Shown: positions 52,213-61,442 of the stretch, in pieces
Numbering within the stretch: the stretch's first letter is position 1
Layout: each line of letters begins with the position of its first letter
Assembly: GCA_016218925.1 (NCBI GenBank)
Contig: JACRCR010000160.1
Location: 1-64,000, forward strand
DNA: 64,000 bases
Reading direction: 5' to 3'
DNA from: Deltaproteobacteria bacterium
GTDB lineage: Bacteria; Desulfobacterota; Binatia; UBA1149; CAITLU01
Translations under genes and position numbers: made by a program
The notes under the pieces: model-generated
Told to the model about the DNA's origin: nothing
The model's database searches: none
Seen by the model: the letters and a program-made list of their open reading frames with translations, nothing else

Positions 52213-52979
52213 CTCTCGAATCCCCAGTCGGTGCGTGCGAAGCAGTGCGGAAGGAACGCCGACGAGTCGGCCTCGCCGACGATCTCTCCGGGAAGCATGC
52301 GGTTGGTGCTGGTGAAATAGTACGAAGTGATCGGCTGAACGCATTCGATCTCGTTCCACGGATCGAACGGCGAGGGCTGGAAGGCGATCTCGCCGGGACC
52401 CATCTCGAATGCGTGGTACTCGACCTCGGTCTTTTGTCTGACCACCAGCACCGGGCCTTCGAACCCCGGCTTCAGGTCGGCCCTCGGCATGAACTTGAAC
52501 AGAAAACTCGGGCCGACTTTGAGAGGCGGCTGATCCATCTTCACCTCGAGGTTGGCCGTCACCGTGACGAACCGGACTCCCTTCCTCTCGATCCAGCCGG
52601 TCGCGACATCGCCCTGGCGTGACAGGTGAATGTTGCCGGTCTTCTTGGGAAAACCGTAGATCTCCCTGCCGTTGAAGATCCGATCGTCGCTGCCGTCCAG
52701 AGGCATCGAAAGACAGTAGTTGCCGATCTCTCCGCGGTACTGGCAGCGCACGAAGATCGCGCCCTCGCGATATCCCGGCCCGAGGTTGGTCTCGGGGAAT
52801 CTGCAGATGTAGACCAGCGCCCACGGCTCGGCGGCGGGCTCGAGCGGCGGCGGAAGCAGCCGCGAGACGATCTGCGGCCGTGTCTCGTAGAGCAGCCCGA
52901 GCATCTCGGCCCCCGGAAACTCACGCACCGCGTGCCGGTAGTAACTGTCGATTTCCTCGCTCGACTTTACGAATCCCAC
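52209..52979 (-). CDS. Acetoacetate decarboxylase-family protein
   Basis: A 256-residue protein with REIYGFPKKTGNI, in which Lys112/Lys113 match the Schiff-base Lys and its neighbour in acetoacetate decarboxylase. PETNLGPGYREGAIFVRCQY and MPLDGSDDRIFNGREIYG also fit the family. In classical members the enzyme decarboxylates acetoacetate to acetone; the wider family includes aldolase/dehydratase-type enzymes, so the reaction is open. It overlaps the acyl-CoA dehydrogenase by four bases and is probably co-translated with it. Confidence 0.85.
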   Translation of the reverse strand: MGFVKSSEEIDSYYRHAVREFPGAEMLGLLYETRPQIVSRLLPPPLEPAAEPWALVYICRFPETNLGPGYREGAIFVRCQYRGEIGNYCLSMPLDGSDDRIFNGREIYGFPKKTGNIHLSRQGDVATGWIERKGVRFVTVTANLEVKMDQPPLKVGPSFLFKFMPRADLKPGFEGPVLVVRQKTEVEYHAFEMGPGEIAFQPSPFDPWNEIECVQPITSYYFTSTNRMLPGEIVGEADSSAFLPHCFARTDWGFER

Positions 52980-53059
52980 TGTCGTCTCCTGGTCCGGAAT
53001 CTGCGTGCAGCGGCTTGCACGAAGGCTATCCGGCGGCGGCTGGTTCGCCGTTGGTTACG

Positions 53060-55102
53060 CTACGGATTCGGCTCGCCCGCGGCGCGGAGCCGGACCCGTG
53101 GCAGCGCGAAGAAGAAGGTGCTCCCCTTCGCGAGTTGGCTGTGTGCCCATATTCTTCCGCCGTGGCCCTCGACGATTCCCTTGCAGATGGGGAGCCCGAG
53201 ACCGGCGCCATGGCGGTCGTCACGCGTGGCTTGCCAGTATCTATCGAAGACGTGAATCAGATGTTCGGGCGCGATTCCGCTCCCGCTGTCACTGACCCAG
53301 AACAGCACTTCACCGTCCTGGCTGCTGGTTCCCACTTCGATGCGGCCTCCGGCTGGCGTGAACTTGATCGCGTTGCCGATCAGGTTGGCGAAGACCTGCT
53401 GGATCCGGCGCCGGTCGACCAGTACGCAGGCGTCATCGGTGCGGACCGCCGCCGTGAGCTCCACGTCCAGCGCTATCGCCCGCGCCGCTTCGACCGCGGC
53501 GCCGACCAGATCCGCGCAGGGGTGGGGCTGCCGGTCGTGAACCATCTGCCCGGCTGCCAGCAGCTTCTCGTCGAGCAGGTCGTCGATCAGGCGGTTCATC
53601 TCGTCGATCGATTCGTTGATCAGACGCGCCGCGCGTCTCTCGGACTCGGTCGCGGCGCGAGCTCCGAGCGTGTGGGCGGAGAAGAGTATCGCGGTGAGCG
53701 GACTGCGAAGCTCGTGGGCCACCACCTGGAGCACGTCGTCGCGCGCCGCGGTGGCATGCTGGGCGGCCTGGAACAGCCGCGCATTGTCGATGGCCATGGC
53801 GGCCTGCCGTCCGAGCGCCTCGGCGAGTTGGAGGTCTTCTTCCCCGAAGCGAACGCCTCCGCGGCATCCGAGAAAGACGATGGCGCCGAGCATCCGGTGA
53901 TGCACCGCCAGCGGGATCGTGATCGACCAGGTCGGGTCGAGTCGTTCCAGAAGCCTGCGGTCCTCGCCTTCGATCCCGAGCGCGCCGGCGAAGTCGGGCG
54001 GCAACTCCGCGCAGGACTCGGCCCGGCGCGTCTCGAACACGCGACGCACCATCGGCGGCGGTTCCCCTGGTTCGAGCGACCGTTGCAGGGCCTTGGCGAT
54101 CTCTGCCTTGGCCGGATCGGAGGTCGCGACCTCGAGGCGGCGCACCTGTCCTCGTTCGTCGACGACGTCGACGATGACGAAGTCGGCGACCGAGGCCGAG
54201 GCGAGCCGCGCGATGCTGGCGAGGGTCTTCTCGTGGTCCAGTGACGAAGCGAGCAGCGCCGCGGCTTCGACGAGAAAGCGCTGTCTGGTCTCGCGGCGCC
54301 GGCGTTTTGAAACGTCACGCAATACCGCCGCGGAGATTCGCTGTCCTCCCACCGTGAACGACGAGATCGCGATCTCGGCGGGGAACTGCTCGCCGTCGCT
54401 GCGCCGTCCGACGACCGCACGCTGCTCTCCCGAGGTTCGTGATCCGGGCTGTCGCTCGATGAATCGTTCGATGTGCCGGCGATGGGCGGGACCCGAGCCC
54501 GGCGGGAGCAAGTCATCGAGAGGCCGCCCGAGCATCTCTGCGCTCGAGCGGCCGAATATGCGCTCGGCACCTTGATTGAAAACCGTGACATTCTGGTCGC
54601 CGTCGACGGCGATGATCGCGTCGGTGGCGAGCGTGACGATGCCGGACAATTTTTCTTCCGAAACGCGCAGTCCGTCTTCAGCTACTTTGCGCGGCGTGAT
54701 GTCGAAGCCGGTGCAGAAAACGAGGTCGGTGGCGGGGCTCTCTTCTATCCGCGTCGTGCACCGCCACAGGATTTCGCGGCGCTCGCCACCCTTGGTCATC
54801 CATGAGTTCTCCAGGGTGATCGGGTCGTGACCGGCGGCCAGCGCGGTCATGTGCGCCTCCTGGATCTCCGGGCGGTAGTGCCGCAGCAACTCCGCGCGCT
54901 TGATCGGGTCGCGGACCTCGTCGAGCGTGTAGCCGGAAAGTTCCTCGCAGGCCCGGTTCCAGTACACGACCTCCAGATCGCGATCGAGCACGACGACGAG
55001 CGAACCGACCATGTCGAAGAGGTGAAAATCGTGGCCGATCGCCGGGGTGGCTCCGGGTCCCGGAGCCGCGCTGCCGCGGCTGCGATGTCGCGGGATGCTC
55101 AC
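53060..55102 (-). CDS. PAS-GAF sensor histidine kinase (soluble)
   Basis: A 680-residue kinase without membrane helices. Two PAS domains (about 25-145 and 148-265; LVVVLDRDLEVVYWNRACEE and IIAVDGDQNVTVFNQGAERI) are followed by a GAF domain (about 290-440). The phosphoacceptor is in VVAHELRSPLTAILFSAHTL and the ATPase domain has NLIGNAIKFTPAGG, VSDSGSGIAPEHLIHVFDRY and GAGLGLPICKGIVEGHGG. It lies 51 bases downstream of the hybrid kinase on the same strand, so it may be co-transcribed and act in the same response. Confidence 0.92.
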   Translation of the reverse strand: MSIPRHRSRGSAAPGPGATPAIGHDFHLFDMVGSLVVVLDRDLEVVYWNRACEELSGYTLDEVRDPIKRAELLRHYRPEIQEAHMTALAAGHDPITLENSWMTKGGERREILWRCTTRIEESPATDLVFCTGFDITPRKVAEDGLRVSEEKLSGIVTLATDAIIAVDGDQNVTVFNQGAERIFGRSSAEMLGRPLDDLLPPGSGPAHRRHIERFIERQPGSRTSGEQRAVVGRRSDGEQFPAEIAISSFTVGGQRISAAVLRDVSKRRRRETRQRFLVEAAALLASSLDHEKTLASIARLASASVADFVIVDVVDERGQVRRLEVATSDPAKAEIAKALQRSLEPGEPPPMVRRVFETRRAESCAELPPDFAGALGIEGEDRRLLERLDPTWSITIPLAVHHRMLGAIVFLGCRGGVRFGEEDLQLAEALGRQAAMAIDNARLFQAAQHATAARDDVLQVVAHELRSPLTAILFSAHTLGARAATESERRAARLINESIDEMNRLIDDLLDEKLLAAGQMVHDRQPHPCADLVGAAVEAARAIALDVELTAAVRTDDACVLVDRRRIQQVFANLIGNAIKFTPAGGRIEVGTSSQDGEVLFWVSDSGSGIAPEHLIHVFDRYWQATRDDRHGAGLGLPICKGIVEGHGGRIWAHSQLAKGSTFFFALPRVRLRAAGEPNP

Positions 55103-55153
55103 GCGCCCGTGACTACGCCGTCGCGGCTGCTAACGGAAACCGGACCTGAAACG

Positions 55154-58100
55154 CTACAGTCCGGCAAGGACGTCGAGCAGGCGTTGCTGGTCGGTCCTGC
55201 CCTTGTCCAGGCACGCGGTGGCTCCAGCGGCGCGACTGCGTTCGAGTTCGTCCTGGGTGCACGCACCGGTGAGGATGATCACCGGCAGCCGCTGCCACCG
55301 CGTCGAACGCCGGATCGCATCGGTGAGTCCGAACCCGTCCATGCCAGTCATGTTCACGTCGGTGATGACGGCGTCGACGGTTTCGCGCTCGAGCAGGGCC
55401 AGCGCTTCTTCGCCGGAGGCCGCTTCGATCACTTGATAACCGGCTCTCGACAGCAGCCGCGCTTCCAGGACCCGCTCGTCGCGCGAATCGTCGACGATCA
55501 GGACTCGCCCCGCTCGTTCCCTACTCCGGCGTGTCTCGAGCAACTCGCGCACCTTGCGCAGCAACACGTCGGTCGGGCACGGCTTGGGCACGAATTCGCT
55601 CCCGGGTTCGAGCAGACCATGGCGCACGATGGCGTCGTCGGCGTACCCCGACATGTAGAGGATCCGTGTGCTGGGGCGCAGCGCGATCAACCGCTCGGCC
55701 AGTTGCGGTCCGCTGATCCCCGGCATCACGACGTCGGTGAGCAGCAGATCGATGTTTCCCTGGAATCGTCGAGCGATCTCCAGGCCCTGCTCCCCATCGG
55801 CGGCGGGAAGCGTCCGGTAGCCGTGACTCTCGAGTATCCGGCGGACCACATCGCGAACCGCCGCCTCGTCTTCCACCAGCAGGATGGTCTCCGTGCCTCC
55901 GATCGCCGTGGACGAGGACGTACGCTCGGCGGTCTCCACCGGAGCGTCGACGCGTGGAAGGTAGATGTTGAACGTCGTTCCTTGCCCTGGTTCGCTGTAG
56001 ACGGCGATGTGCCCTCCGCTCTGCTTCACTATCCCGTGCACGGTGGCCAGCCCGAGCCCGGTACCCTTTCCGGGTTCCTTGGTCGTGAAGAACGGTTCGA
56101 AGATGCGCGCGAGGGTCTGCTTGTCCATGCCCTGACCGGTATCGGATATCGAGAACGACACGTACTTTCCCGGGCTGACATCGACGTGCGATCGCGCATA
56201 CGCTTCGTCGAGCTCGGCTTCGCCGGTTTCGATAGTCAGCTTGCCGCCGTCCGGCATCGCGTCGAGTGCATTCAGCACCAGATTCATCACGATCTGGTGC
56301 AATTGGTTGGGATCTACGCGAACGTGCCCGGACGGCGTTTTCGACACGATCGTCAGGTGGACATCCTCGGTGATCAGACTCGTGAGCATGCTCTCGATTC
56401 CGCGCAACTCGGTGTCGAGATCGAGCACCTTGGGTTGGAGGACCTGCTTGCGGCCGAAGGCGAGCAGCTGCGCGGTCAGCGCCGCCGAACGTCGAGCGGC
56501 ATTGTGGATCTCACCGATGGGCCCCAGCATGGCAGGCTGGCCGCCGGCAGCGTCGGCAAGCAGGTCGCAGTACCCGTTGATCACGAAGAGCTGGTTGTTG
56601 AAGTCGTGCGCGATTCCCCCCGCCAGCCGTCCCACCGCCTCCATCTTCTCCGCCTGACGGAACCGTTCTTCGAGGCGCAGCCGCTCGGTGACGTCTTCCT
56701 TGATGGCGATGAAATGGCTGATGTGGCCTTCGTCATTGCGAACCGGAGTGATCGTCTGTCGCTCGGTGTACAGGCTACCGTTCTTGCGGCGGTTGACGAG
56801 CTCTCCTTCCCAGATGTTTCCGGCCAGGATCGTGTCCCACAGGACTTTGTAGACGGAAACGTCCTGCAGGTCCGACTTGAGAAGCTCGCGCGGGTTGCGG
56901 CCGATGGCCTCAGCCCAGCTATAGCCGCTGAGAGCGGTGAAGGCGGGGTTGACCCACTGGATCGCACCGTCGCGGTCGGTGATGACGATCGCGTTGCCCG
57001 CCGACTCCAGAGCGGAGCTCTGCAGGTGCAGCCGCTCCTCGGCCTGTTTGCGCTCGGTGGTGTCCGAGCGGATCGCGACGTATTGAAACGGCTTGCCATC
57101 GGCACCGAGAAACGGGACTACGGTGGTGTCTCCCCAGTTGATGGTTCCATCCCGGGCGCGGTTGGCGAGTTCGCCTTTCCACACCCGTCCGGCGCGCGTC
57201 GTAGCGCGTATCGAGCGCACGAACTCGGGTGAGTAAGTTCCGGGATCGATCAGGCGATAATCTTCACCGACGAGCTGCTCGCGAGCATACTTCGAGATCG
57301 CACAGAAGTTGTCGTTGACGTAGGTGATCTTACCCTTCGCGTCGGTTATCGCGACTATGGCGTGCTGGTCGAGAGCGAATTTCTGATCCCTCAGCTCGCG
57401 GACCACCGAGTCGGTGCGCGTCAGCGCGTCGTCGAGCGTGCGCGAGAGCGCACCGATCTCGTCATCTCCGGCGATCTCGCTCCAGTTCTCAGGAGCGTTC
57501 TCGTGGCGATGTTCGATGAGTTTCCCGATCTTCGCTATCGGGGCGAGGACCAGGCGGTTGAGCATCGCGTATCCGAGAGCGGACAGCAGCAGCAACGCCG
57601 AGAGCAGGGCGAGCGAGAACTCGACGGTCAGACGCCGGATCGCGGCCTGAGAGGGACGCAGATCGAGATGAACGATTACCGCTCCATCGACCAGCGGTCC
57701 GGCCGCCAGTTCCGGCTGGCTGAGAAGCAGCGGCGACGTGAAGTCGAAACGACCGGTACCGCCGTGATAGTGGCTGGAGCTGTGCCTGGTGCGGACAGCT
57801 CTCGCGAAATCGTCTGCGGCATTGTCTACCGGCAATGTGTCAAGAGGTTCGCCGAGCCACGCCACACGCGTCGAGGCCATGATGCGAGCCGGATGGCCGC
57901 CGGCCACGATGATGAGGCTGACCTCCTTTTCCGCGCCGAGCGCGGTGACCACGCGCTGCAACTCACCCTGGCGCGAAATGCTCTCGGCCGCGTAGTTGAG
58001 CGAATTCGCCAGCAATTCGGCGCGTAGACGTACCTTGCTGATGACCAGGTTGCGCGACACCACGTAGGTACCCCACACACCGGCAAGCGACAGGGCAACG

Positions 58101-58171
58101 CCGACCACGATCAACGGTTGCAGGATCTTGCGCCTGAGCGAGCGCGCGACCGGGGTTGGTGCGGCCCTCAT
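55154..58171 (-). CDS. Membrane hybrid histidine kinase with two receiver domains
   Basis: A 1005-residue kinase. Two membrane helices (about 17-38 and 190-213) enclose a periplasmic sensor of about 150 residues; a HAMP-like linker and two PAS domains (about 275-390, 395-515) follow. The His is in GGIAHDFNNQLFVINGYCDL, and the ATPase region has NLVLNALDAMPDGG and GKGTGLGLATVHGIV. Two receivers end the protein, with Asp in LLTDVVMPGISG and VITDVNMTGMDG. Its start overlaps the binding-protein gene by four bases, which argues that the binding protein feeds the kinase's periplasmic domain. Confidence 0.93.
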   Translation of the reverse strand: MRAAPTPVARSLRRKILQPLIVVGVALSLAGVWGTYVVSRNLVISKVRLRAELLANSLNYAAESISRQGELQRVVTALGAEKEVSLIIVAGGHPARIMASTRVAWLGEPLDTLPVDNAADDFARAVRTRHSSSHYHGGTGRFDFTSPLLLSQPELAAGPLVDGAVIVHLDLRPSQAAIRRLTVEFSLALLSALLLLSALGYAMLNRLVLAPIAKIGKLIEHRHENAPENWSEIAGDDEIGALSRTLDDALTRTDSVVRELRDQKFALDQHAIVAITDAKGKITYVNDNFCAISKYAREQLVGEDYRLIDPGTYSPEFVRSIRATTRAGRVWKGELANRARDGTINWGDTTVVPFLGADGKPFQYVAIRSDTTERKQAEERLHLQSSALESAGNAIVITDRDGAIQWVNPAFTALSGYSWAEAIGRNPRELLKSDLQDVSVYKVLWDTILAGNIWEGELVNRRKNGSLYTERQTITPVRNDEGHISHFIAIKEDVTERLRLEERFRQAEKMEAVGRLAGGIAHDFNNQLFVINGYCDLLADAAGGQPAMLGPIGEIHNAARRSAALTAQLLAFGRKQVLQPKVLDLDTELRGIESMLTSLITEDVHLTIVSKTPSGHVRVDPNQLHQIVMNLVLNALDAMPDGGKLTIETGEAELDEAYARSHVDVSPGKYVSFSISDTGQGMDKQTLARIFEPFFTTKEPGKGTGLGLATVHGIVKQSGGHIAVYSEPGQGTTFNIYLPRVDAPVETAERTSSSTAIGGTETILLVEDEAAVRDVVRRILESHGYRTLPAADGEQGLEIARRFQGNIDLLLTDVVMPGISGPQLAERLIALRPSTRILYMSGYADDAIVRHGLLEPGSEFVPKPCPTDVLLRKVRELLETRRSRERAGRVLIVDDSRDERVLEARLLSRAGYQVIEAASGEEALALLERETVDAVITDVNMTGMDGFGLTDAIRRSTRWQRLPVIILTGACTQDELERSRAAGATACLDKGRTDQQRLLDVLAGL

Positions 58172-59166
58172 AGCGGCGGCTCTTTACCGACGAAGATCGC
58201 GGTGAAAGCGTCACTGCGGCGATCGGCTCCTTTGATTTGTCCGCTCTGGCGCATCAGCCGGTCACAGGTGTCGATTGCGGCTGTGAGTTTTCCGCCCGGT
58301 CGCAGATAGTCGGCCTGATCGGACTCGAAGAGGCGTTTGGTGCCGCCCGTCAAAGCCTCGCGAAATTCCGCGGGCGTGATGTTCTCGCGGCCGGCCATTA
58401 TCCGGTCGGCATCGTCCGGATAATGGTCTCGGTACGCGACAGCGCGATGATATGCGCGCAGCAGCTTGGCGATGTCAGCCGGGCGCCGGGCGTTGATCTC
58501 GGCCTCCACTGCGATGACGTCGAGCACTTCGCCGGGGATATCTGCAGTGGAGAAGATTTTGTGGGCCGCGCCGTCGCGCAGCAACCTGATCGAAGTTGGA
58601 GGGTAGGACACCACCGCGTCAGCTTCCCCTTTGCGAAAAACGTCGAGCATCGAGACTTGGTCCATCGGTACCGGCCTGACGTCGGCCAGCGTGAGTCCGT
58701 TTTTCTCGAGGGCGCGCCCGAGCACGTATCCGCCGAGCGACGCCGGTTCGATGGCAATGCGCGCTCCGCGCAAACCGACACCATCGGCGATGCCCGCGCG
58801 GGCCAGGATGACGTCCGCACCGTCGGAGTAGTCGACGACCTGTACGATCTGGGGCGAACGGTCGCAGTTGTCGCGGATCTGCAGCACATCGATCACCGTC
58901 GTCGCGATGACGTCGATCTGGCCGCGTTCGTAACTACGCCGGGCATCGGACAGGCACGAAAACTCGACGATTCGCAGATCCAGCCCTTCGTCGCGGTAGA
59001 AGCCCTTCTCCTGGGCCAGATACAGGAACTCGTAGCCGGGCCACGGATTGATGCCCAGTCGCAGAGAAGGGGCGGCTTCCGGAGAACACCCGATGACGAA
59101 CGAGAGTGCGGCGGTTGTCACCAACGGGCGAAGGTAGCGGGCGATCGGGTTGCGGGTCACCGGCAT
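58168..59166 (-). CDS. Solute-binding lipoprotein, NMT1/SsuA/TauA-like
   Basis: A 332-residue periplasmic binding protein. LSFVIGCSPEAAPSLRLG gives a lipobox with Cys27, and LGINPWPGYEFLYLAQEKGF followed by YRDEGLDLRIVEF matches the ABC nitrate/sulfonate/taurine/thiamin-precursor binding family (NMT1-like). GARIAIEPASLGGYVLGRAL and DAVVSYPPTSIRLL also fit. No permease or ATPase lies nearby; instead the start of the hybrid kinase overlaps it by four bases. The likely role is therefore ligand sensing, with the ligand unknown. Confidence 0.88.
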   Translation of the reverse strand: MPVTRNPIARYLRPLVTTAALSFVIGCSPEAAPSLRLGINPWPGYEFLYLAQEKGFYRDEGLDLRIVEFSCLSDARRSYERGQIDVIATTVIDVLQIRDNCDRSPQIVQVVDYSDGADVILARAGIADGVGLRGARIAIEPASLGGYVLGRALEKNGLTLADVRPVPMDQVSMLDVFRKGEADAVVSYPPTSIRLLRDGAAHKIFSTADIPGEVLDVIAVEAEINARRPADIAKLLRAYHRAVAYRDHYPDDADRIMAGRENITPAEFREALTGGTKRLFESDQADYLRPGGKLTAAIDTCDRLMRQSGQIKGADRRSDAFTAIFVGKEPPL

Positions 59167-59475
59167 TCTCCACGGCTCTCGCGCGCTGCCGCGACGGCGC
59201 GTCGATGAAGTTCACGCTGCTCGTGTCTGAGCGTCCGGCATATGCCCCAGCCGGGCGCGTGCCCCACGCATGTCGAGCCGCGGTCACTATAGTCTTCCTG
59301 AGGCGGATAATTGCAACGCTGTTCATCAAGCCGGCGCCGGACTTCCCTCACCTCGCTCGAGAGCCTATCGTTGTCTGCGTGGCAAGAGGCGAAGCGCGAT
59401 CCGAGGGATACGAGAGGCGGTTATTGCAACGGAAGATCCAACGCTGATGGCCGCCGTTCCTGGGTGGGGCTAGAA
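59167..59475. promoter_or_regulatory. Divergent promoter region with direct repeats
   Basis: This 309-base region separates the binding-protein operon (minus) and the DUF1329 gene (plus). AGGCGGATAATTGCAACG at 59301-59318 recurs with one deletion and one change at 59415-59431. ACTATAGT at 59287-59294 is self-complementary and could be a -10 box in either direction. On the minus strand TTGCAA within repeat 1 sits 19 bases before it, a plausible -35. No gene was found here. Confidence 0.4.
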
Positions 59476-61329
59476 ATGAAAGACGACCAAAGTATCAGCG
59501 GGTCTGTATCGGCGGTCCGACGTCGATTGATCGCGGATCGGAGCGGATTTCTTGTTCTGCACGTTGTCGTGCTGCTGCTTCTCGCGGCCCCCTCCGGCAT
59601 CGCGCAGGAAGCGAGTCCATCTGCAAACGACGCGGGAGGCGCCGGCGCGCCGGCCGCGACGCCCGGTGCGCCGGTCGGCGCCGACATCGAAACGCTGCGA
59701 AAGCTGCTCGGAGTAGCGCCAGCCCCCAAGCCGCAGCCGGTGGTCGAGCCTGAAACGAAGCCGGAGCCTGCGGCGCCTGTTCCCGAGGCCGTGGAGCAGA
59801 AGCAAGAGGAGCCGGCCGCGGCGCCTGTGGCGGTGGAGCCTCCAGCCAAACCCGCCGAGGCCGAGGTGCAGGTGAAGGAGCCGGCCAAGGCGAAGCCCTC
59901 CAAGCCGGCGCCGTCGCGCCAACCGGCGCGGCCCGCAACCGTCAAGACCAAGCGACCGGCCCCGAAACCGGCTCCCGTTCGTCGTGTCGAGCCGGCCACG
60001 CCGAAGACAGTAGAGAAGCCGCCCGCCGAAGCGGCGGGCGGCGAAGCCGGACAACCGCAGGCCGAAGGCGCGAAGACCGATCAGCAAGCAGCGCCGGCCC
60101 CCGCGCCGGTCGCCGCTGCGACCCCCGCTGAAGACCTGCCGTCCGAGGGGACGTTGGTGACCGGCAAGGATCTCGAGCGCTGGCGCCATCTGCTGGTGCC
60201 GGGACAGCAGTGGGCGCTGTCTCGCGGGGCGACCATGCGGGTGGTCAAGCGCGAAGTGATTCCGATGGAGCGTGCGCGCACCGAGGCCACAGAGCGCTAT
60301 CACGCCCAGGTCAGCCTATCGGCGGATAGATTGCACGCAGAGAACTACGTGGCCGGCCTGCCGTTCCCGGTCGTCGATCCGGAGGACCCCGACGCCGGCA
60401 TCAAGCTGATGCTCGATTACGAGGCGCGAATCATCATTGACGACGTAGACGTGCGCAACTTCGCGTGCATGACCGGTGGGCTGGATCCGAAGCTGGGACT
60501 GCGCATCGAACGCGACTTCCGCAACGGGCACCTGCGGCGCCTCTCCTACGTCGGCCGCAACTACGTGCAGCCCAAACCGACCTGGCACACTCCCGATGCG
60601 CTTCGCTCGCGAGAGGTGCTGCATCCGATAACGGAACCGTTCGACCTGAAAGGCGCCGGCTTCAGCTACACCCGCTTCCTGGATACCAGCCGTCCCGACG
60701 ACTCGTGGTTGTACTATCCTCAGACCAAGCGGGTTCGTCGTTTGAGCACCGCGCAGCGTTCCGAGGGCGTGTTCGGACAGGACATCGATCTGGACAGCTA
60801 CGCCGGTTTTTCGGGTTCTCCGGCCTGGAGCGAGTGGCGCTTCCTCGGCGTCAAGACCGTCCTGGCCGTCATGCACGCCGAGAATCTGCCACCGAAGTGG
60901 CTGTCGCCGCCGGCCGATTTCATGTTCGACGACGTCTGGGAGCCTCGCGAGGTGTACGTTCTGGAAGGCCGCTCGCGTCTGGCCGGGTACGCGTTCAGCC
61001 GCCGCATCATCTACCTGGACCGCGAGTCGTTCCTGATCCCGATGAACGAGATCTACGATCTCAAGGGCAACCTGTGGAAGTCCGAGATCCAATCCTGGAG
61101 GTTCGCGACCAAGCCGCGGCCGGAGGCGGTGCGGGCCGTTTACGACGACGTGCAGGGATTCATCCCGGGGATCACGATGTTCGACATGCAGTTCAATCAC
61201 GCGACTCGCTGTGAACTGCCGGCGCACGACGCGCCCGGCGAGGAAGGCTGGTACTACAACTTCGGCGACGCCGAAGGCACCACGGAGGAAGTCTTCATGG
61301 TGTCGGCTTTCATCGGTTCGGGACGTTGA
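59476..61329 (+). CDS. DUF1329-domain exported protein with long Pro/Ala/Lys linker
   Basis: About 617 residues from the ATG at 59476. A signal-anchor or signal peptide (FLVLHVVVLLLLAAPSGIAQ) is followed by about 170 residues of Pro/Ala/Lys/Glu-rich sequence (VKEPAKAKPSKPAPSRQPAR), an extended periplasmic linker like that of TonB. The remaining 400 residues match the DUF1329 family: AGLPFPVVDPEDPDAGIKLM, PDDSWLYYPQTKRVRRLS and FDMQFNHATRC. DUF1329 proteins are thought to be envelope-linked, with a LolA-like half-barrel. Position before a glycyl radical enzyme is unexplained. The linker is much longer than in most members I recall. Confidence 0.82.
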   Translation: MKDDQSISGSVSAVRRRLIADRSGFLVLHVVVLLLLAAPSGIAQEASPSANDAGGAGAPAATPGAPVGADIETLRKLLGVAPAPKPQPVVEPETKPEPAAPVPEAVEQKQEEPAAAPVAVEPPAKPAEAEVQVKEPAKAKPSKPAPSRQPARPATVKTKRPAPKPAPVRRVEPATPKTVEKPPAEAAGGEAGQPQAEGAKTDQQAAPAPAPVAAATPAEDLPSEGTLVTGKDLERWRHLLVPGQQWALSRGATMRVVKREVIPMERARTEATERYHAQVSLSADRLHAENYVAGLPFPVVDPEDPDAGIKLMLDYEARIIIDDVDVRNFACMTGGLDPKLGLRIERDFRNGHLRRLSYVGRNYVQPKPTWHTPDALRSREVLHPITEPFDLKGAGFSYTRFLDTSRPDDSWLYYPQTKRVRRLSTAQRSEGVFGQDIDLDSYAGFSGSPAWSEWRFLGVKTVLAVMHAENLPPKWLSPPADFMFDDVWEPREVYVLEGRSRLAGYAFSRRIIYLDRESFLIPMNEIYDLKGNLWKSEIQSWRFATKPRPEAVRAVYDDVQGFIPGITMFDMQFNHATRCELPAHDAPGEEGWYYNFGDAEGTTEEVFMVSAFIGSGR

Positions 61330-61442
61330 GACGATGACGACTCAGGCCCCGGCGCGGGCGGTGTGGCCACGGCGGCCGGCGTCACGTAGACTCGCCGCCG
61401 CATCGTCTGGGTCGACCGGACCCCGGCGCACCGGAGGCAGCC

